From the NCBI RefSeq assembly GCF_030272615.1, contig NC_081408.1, positions 304,825,950 to 304,889,949 on the forward strand: DNA of 64,000 bases. Direction: 5' to 3'. A program made the position numbers and the translations under genes. The notes below the pieces were generated by a model that saw nothing but the letters and a program-made list of their open reading frames with translations, was not told where the DNA came from and did no database searches. The DNA is from Cryptomeria japonica (taxonomy: Eukaryota; Streptophyta; Pinopsida; Cupressales; Cupressaceae). This document shows positions 59,609 through 64,000 of this stretch, one piece after another (the first letter of the stretch is position 1; the number at the start of each line of letters is the position of its first letter).

Positions 59609-59662
59609 TGTAGTGCCCCTCCCTGATTTATCTTTGCTTTTTGTTCATTATTGGATTACATT
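59609..59662 (+). repeat. repeat R1, right copy, first part (LTR start)
   Basis: TGTAGTGCCCCTCCCTG directly after a polypurine tract, matching 31517 onward. Cut by a solo LTR after GATTACATT. Confidence 0.8.
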
Positions 59663-61078
59663 TGATGAATAATGATGAACAATAGATACCCTAACTGGTC
59701 ATGACAAGGGGGGTGAATCAGTATAGACAAAAACTTTCTCAACAACTTATCTAGTTAAAGCAATACCAACTCGTTGTCACCATTACTGAACTTAACCACT
59801 ACAATACTAGTTAAACACAATAAGACATTAGACACCATAAACTGATAAGTCTGAACACTTCAAATATGATCAATACTTGATATCAACTTCACCCATAAAC
59901 ATATGTATGTGGTATACTAGTAATACCATAACCTATTAACTCTGCATGCATAATCATTAAACCAAATAATTCATAAACATCACATGAAAAATGCATAACA
60001 CATAAAACATAGATTTTTCATGTGGAAACCCAAATGGGAAAAACCATGGTTGGGATGAATACCCACAAGCTTGTTTTTGAACTCTTTTGAAGATCTCCCT
60101 ATTAGGAGACTAGTCTGGTTAAAGACTTTACAATAAGGTTTTGTTAGGAACCAATCCTGTTAGAGATCACCCGGTTAAGGGATGGCTATATACCCTGTTA
60201 AAGGTTGAAACCCTATTTAAGGTTACCTCACTAGAGGATTTGAAGAACTCAATGATCTTGAGTCACCTGGTTAGAGGTTTTACAATAAGCCTATTAAAGC
60301 TACCCGGTAAAGGGATTTTCCAACTGTTGAAATGATTAGAAGACAACAGGTAAAACTTCTGATCTGATAACAACACTACATGCCAAGGCAGATCCTTTTC
60401 ATTTCCTCTACTCTAAAATCACACTTTGCAGTTCTCCACTCAGTCTGGCAAGTATCTCATCACTTGGATACACACACACAACTTTTGCCAACCACTTTAC
60501 AATAACAAACATCGTTGATCTTATAGACAATAGTTAGGTCGGTAGCATAAACCCTAAACCCTAAGCATATTAGGTTTACAACACAGGCGGTCCAATCCTA
60601 ACCATCCAAGCACATTGCATAGAGCATTACAATTTCAAATAGATCACAAGACAATCTGCATCGTTCATTCATCACCACACATAGGAATCAGTAACTCATC
60701 GCGCATTCTTCTCATACCACTAAGAAGAATGATCATTCTCGAGGTAGACTTCAAATGCAGTCGACCTTCTCATGCAAGATCCTTAAATAAATACTTCATG
60801 TACACAAAGCTGACGTGGCACCTCGATCTCATTCACATCTGTTAGCTTACTCATCATGGAGTATCATCGGTTGCATCGCACAAGCTAGATCGCCAAACCA
60901 ATAACCCTAGAATTGAGACTACCAACCGGTAGTCACACTTAGTGAAACCTTGACACCGGTTTACTGCATCTCCTCATACCTCTTCATACCAGTTCACTTA
61001 AACTTATTGACATCAATGACAACATACATTATCATCATATCAACATGCCAGTTCATCATATGCCAATAATATCCAACA
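59663..61078 (-). mobile_element. solo LTR of an element A relative
   Basis: Plus strand TGATGAATAATGATGAAC...ATATCCAACA, similar along its length to the element A LTRs (same MetCCCTAAA word pair near 60548, same CCGGTTAAGGGATGGCTA-type phrases). ACATT at 59658-59662 and 61079-61083 is the target duplication. No internal region remains, as expected after recombination between two LTRs. Removing it rejoins R1 exactly as in the left copy (GATTACATTGGCATAG). Confidence 0.92.
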
Positions 61079-61083
61079 ACATT

Positions 61084-61735
61084 GGCATAGCTTAGACTAT
61101 TTTGTGATGTTTGATTAGATGCTTATGGATCTATCTTATCATTTAGATGCTTCATTATAGATATTAGACATATTATATTGTGTTGACATCATGTTTACAT
61201 GTGGATGATGACATTTCTAGATTATTGTGATGATGGATTACTCTTTGATGATTGATATATATGTTCATTTATATGTGTGTTTCATGTTTTCTCTATGTTG
61301 ATTTGATGACATTATATTACGTACTAACCCTATCTTATAATGACAATGACTATGATAATGCTTGTTGATTGTGAGTGTCTTTTGTTGCATTCATGATAAG
61401 GGATGATGTCATACCACTCATTTGTGAGCATGATATGATGATGTGATTTCCTTTCACTTGTCTATTTATTTTATAATATATTATTGTATATGTTCTTGTA
61501 TACGTATTGGTGATGACAGGCTTACAGGTACCAGACATCGACTCTACGCAACTTCATAGGTATGAGCATGTCTTATCCTAATGAAAAGATGATCGGAGTT
61601 GAAATGGAATATCATTCTATACTCTAGGTTTAAGTTGATCACCCTTATCAATTTATTGTCTTGGCGTGAGTTGTTGTTAAGCATATAGTGATTCCTTGGG
61701 TTATCCTATGTTGAACTACTTTGTGTAGTGTTGTG
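61084..61735 (+). repeat. repeat R1, right copy, second part
   Basis: Matches 31573-32225 closely (ATTGGCATAGCTTAGACTA; GATGACATTTCTAGATTATTG) and stops abruptly at GTGTTGTGA, where the next element begins. No gene. Confidence 0.88.
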
Positions 61736-62594
61736 AATCTTGAATCTTTGCAACTATGTATAAGCACGCCACAACAAGGTTTATCTTGAATCTTCGCAGC
61801 TATGTATAAAGGTCCATCAAGTGCTCTAATAGTCTCACTAGAGTCAAATGTGATACATGAATCCTTAGGTATTTCTTGTTTCTCTACCATATTCACCAAA
61901 TTTGGAGTTGTGGTAGTAAGATCAGAGGGAGAGAAAGAGATATGTTCAGTCTCAATCACATTAGAGGTATAAGAGGGTAAAGGATCAGTAAAAATCTTAA
62001 GATTTTGATTAGGAGGAGCTACTGATTTATTTTGCTTATCATTCACACCTGCCATGGATATAGTATTATTATCAATCAGGTCTTGAATTTTACTTTTTAA
62101 TACAAAATATTTCTCGGTATCATGACTGGGTTGACGATGAAATTGACAAAAAGAATTATTATCAAAGTAAAGTGAGGATTCCTTAGAAAGGTCCATTGGT
62201 TTTATTGGAGGAAGTTTGATATCATTTCTTTGTAACAACTGAGACATAATGCTATGTAAAGATTCTTTCAAAGGATTAAATTGTCTTTCTCTTTTGAAAA
62301 ATTTAGAAATAGGGGGCACACTTGTTGTAGCATTCACAACTGTGGAAAGGAAGTAAACTCATAAAGGAGAAGTTTGTCCCTAATGTATTTTTGCAAATTA
62401 GAAATAAAAATTCTTTGAATATCATTATCAGGCACTGGAAAAGAAATTTGAGAATACAAATGCTTATATCTACCAATGAAATCAATCACTTTTTCTTTAA
62501 CACCTTGTTTACAATGCATTAAATCATTCAAAGTGATTTTAGGACCTATGGATTTTCTTGTCCTCCTATTGGTTCTATCACACTCCCTATTGAG
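61736..62594 (-). pseudogene. Ty3-type gag and protease start (inverted segment)
   Basis: The minus strand reads gag from 62590: CDRTNRRTRKSIGPKITLND, KEKVIDFIGRYKHLYSQI, NLQKYIRDKLLLYEF; then PISKFFKRERQFNPLKESL and FCQFHRQPSHDTEKYFVLKS (zinc-type Cys/His region); then ALDGPLYIAAKIQDKPCCGV, the lead into the protease. A frameshift separates 62334 from the next part. The protein is well preserved. Its continuation (protease C-terminal half) is on the opposite strand from 62597. Confidence 0.85.
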
Positions 62595-63811
62595 GTTCAC
62601 ACTAAATTTATGGATGTCAACTTTGTTATCATTCCTTCCTCTAAACAATTTTGTGTGAATTTAGGCTACCCTTGGCTATCTTCCATGAAAGTTATTACTT
62701 CTCCAATCCATAAGTGTTTGAAATTTCCCCACAAAGGAGAAATCATAACTATTAACCATAGCTTATTTCAACCAACCGAAAGAAGCCTAGGTGTTCCTAT
62801 CGATTACTTTTGTTCTCAACAATTTCAATCTCTTCCATAAAGAAGCAATGCTATCTTTCAATCTTATCAAAAATGGAAGAAAGATATGATTTTATCCTTA
62901 AGCCAAACTCACACTCCCACACTTGATATTCCCATCATTATTGAAGATCAAGTTATTCCTCTAACGGATAGAACTAATCTTCCTCCTAAGGAACATTCCC
63001 AACCTATTCCTATGGATGAAACTATGCCTTCTCATAATAATAACAATAATATCCCTCCTAAGGTTAGACCTATACCTCTTCCTCAAGATGGACTTGGTCT
63101 CCTTCCAACACCAAAATTCCTCCTTTATATGGTGCAGTTCTGCCTCCTTGCTCTTATAGAGAGAAGAGAATTGTATCTCCTCTTGTTCAACCTAAGAGAC
63201 CTCAACCTAAACCTCCAACTACCAAAGATGAGAATATTTTTCCTTCAACAAATATTCCTCCTTTAATAAATATTCCTCCTTCTTCTCAGCCTTTCGCTAA
63301 GACTTGACGGAATTGTTGTGCGAGAGATTGACAATGAAAATGTCATGCTAGAGCTCATGAAGTTGTTTCTCAAATTATTCAATCTCCTAAAACACCAACA
63401 ATTGACATGATTCCATTTTCTCCTAATCTGGATGTTGAACCAAAATCTCAAAATCATAAGTTACAAAAAATATGTGATAGTTTTACTTCTATTCATGCTA
63501 GAGCTTCTCTTTCTATAAATATTGATGAAGAAATAAGAGGAAATGTTATTCATGATGGAAATAAAACTCCTAATTCTTCTGATAGTGAATATGAATATTT
63601 TGACGTTGACAAACATTTATTTACAAAATTTTCAAAAGCCTTAATCCTATCTCCTAGAGTCAAACAAAGTGACTTAGCACATGAGCATAGTCCTTGTTTG
63701 GATCTTGTGATATCTCCATCTATTGTGCTCAATGTCACTCTTCTAGCATATTTCCCACCTTTGCAAAATAGTGATCACCAATATCAGGAGGTTGATATCA
63801 TGCTAGACTAG
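62595..63811 (+). pseudogene. Ty3-type protease end and proline-rich region
   Basis: Plus strand: MDVNFVIIPSSKQFCVNLGY, PWLSSMKVITSPIHKCLKFP and GEIITINHSLF are the second half of a Ty3 protease. A stop follows at about 62839. Then a Pro/Asn-rich linker (62886-63300, PPKEHSQPIPMDE), a frameshift or two, and a 134-codon open piece (63407-63811) with CLDLVISPSIVLNVTLLAYF ending VDIMLD. I see no RT after it before the window ends. Confidence 0.8.
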
Positions 63812-64000
63812 CTAAATAAGAACCGTAGATCCTCTACCTCACTCTCTTTTCTTTCTCTTTTGTGACCATTCTTCTATGTGTATCAATGTTCTTCTATTTG
63901 TTGTCCCTAGTAATGTCTACTTGAGGATGATGCAAAGAATTTAAATCTCTTTTGGTCTCTTTCATGTTGACTCAAAAGACACCTGTGTTCCCTTTCTTTC
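63812..64000. other. window end, non-coding
   Basis: T/C-rich sequence after the VDIMLD stop. No feature is supported. Confidence 0.4.

Noticed and set aside
1-64000. Host protein-coding gene, tRNA, rRNA, CRISPR or pararetrovirus
   Set aside because: All strong coding similarity I can read is to LTR-retrotransposon proteins or unassigned element genes; no RNA gene fold or movement/coat protein pattern was seen.

Overview
This window looks like repeat-dense nuclear DNA of a land plant with a large genome. The evidence is stacked long terminal repeat (LTR) retrotransposons of Ty1/copia and Ty3 type, primer sites for initiator methionine tRNA, plant-style gag-pre-integrase-integrase-RT order, and nonsense and transition decay of the kind heavy cytosine methylation produces. 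A gymnosperm or another large-genome plant is a reasonable guess, but the sequence does not settle the species. I recognise no intact host gene, tRNA, rRNA or CRISPR. Every coding region I can support is a broken transposon gene.

Layout. 1-900: copia pol fragment on the minus strand (H), then an LTR-like piece to 1339. 1331-2480: decayed plus-strand reading frame (acidic/Gly-Arg-rich, then coiled-coil-like). 2830-3330: array of imperfect repeats carrying hairpins. 3749-11176: copia element A, minus strand, complete with two LTRs. 11181-12667 and 27875-31053: two halves of an older copia element C (minus), split by element B (12668-27874, minus). B is itself split by its close relative D (16357-23910, plus).

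31517-33538 and 40722-42656: long non-coding repeat R1, interrupted inside a 21-bp minisatellite by element E (33539-40716, plus). 42657-45369: an LTR (LTR2), primer site and Ty3 gag riddled with TAG codons. Its reading frame resumes at 59328 after element F (45370-59322, plus). F contains an inserted block G (about 48717-55190) with a roughly 1,200-codon minus-strand frame that I cannot assign. 59609-61735: second R1 copy, interrupted by a solo LTR (59663-61078). 61736-63811: Ty3 gag-protease gene with its front part inverted.

How the parts relate. A, B and D are ordinary copia elements with gag, protease, integrase, RT and RNase H, all now dead. E and F form a different class. They have LTRs, primer site and polypurine tract, a coiled-coil multi-zinc-knuckle gag and a second long gene (ORF2) shared between them, but no protease, integrase or RT that I can find. 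They would depend on enzymes made elsewhere, and the LTR ends, primer site and polypurine context they share with A, B and D make copia elements of that kind the natural candidates. ORF2 and the G frame are the parts of this window least explained by known families.
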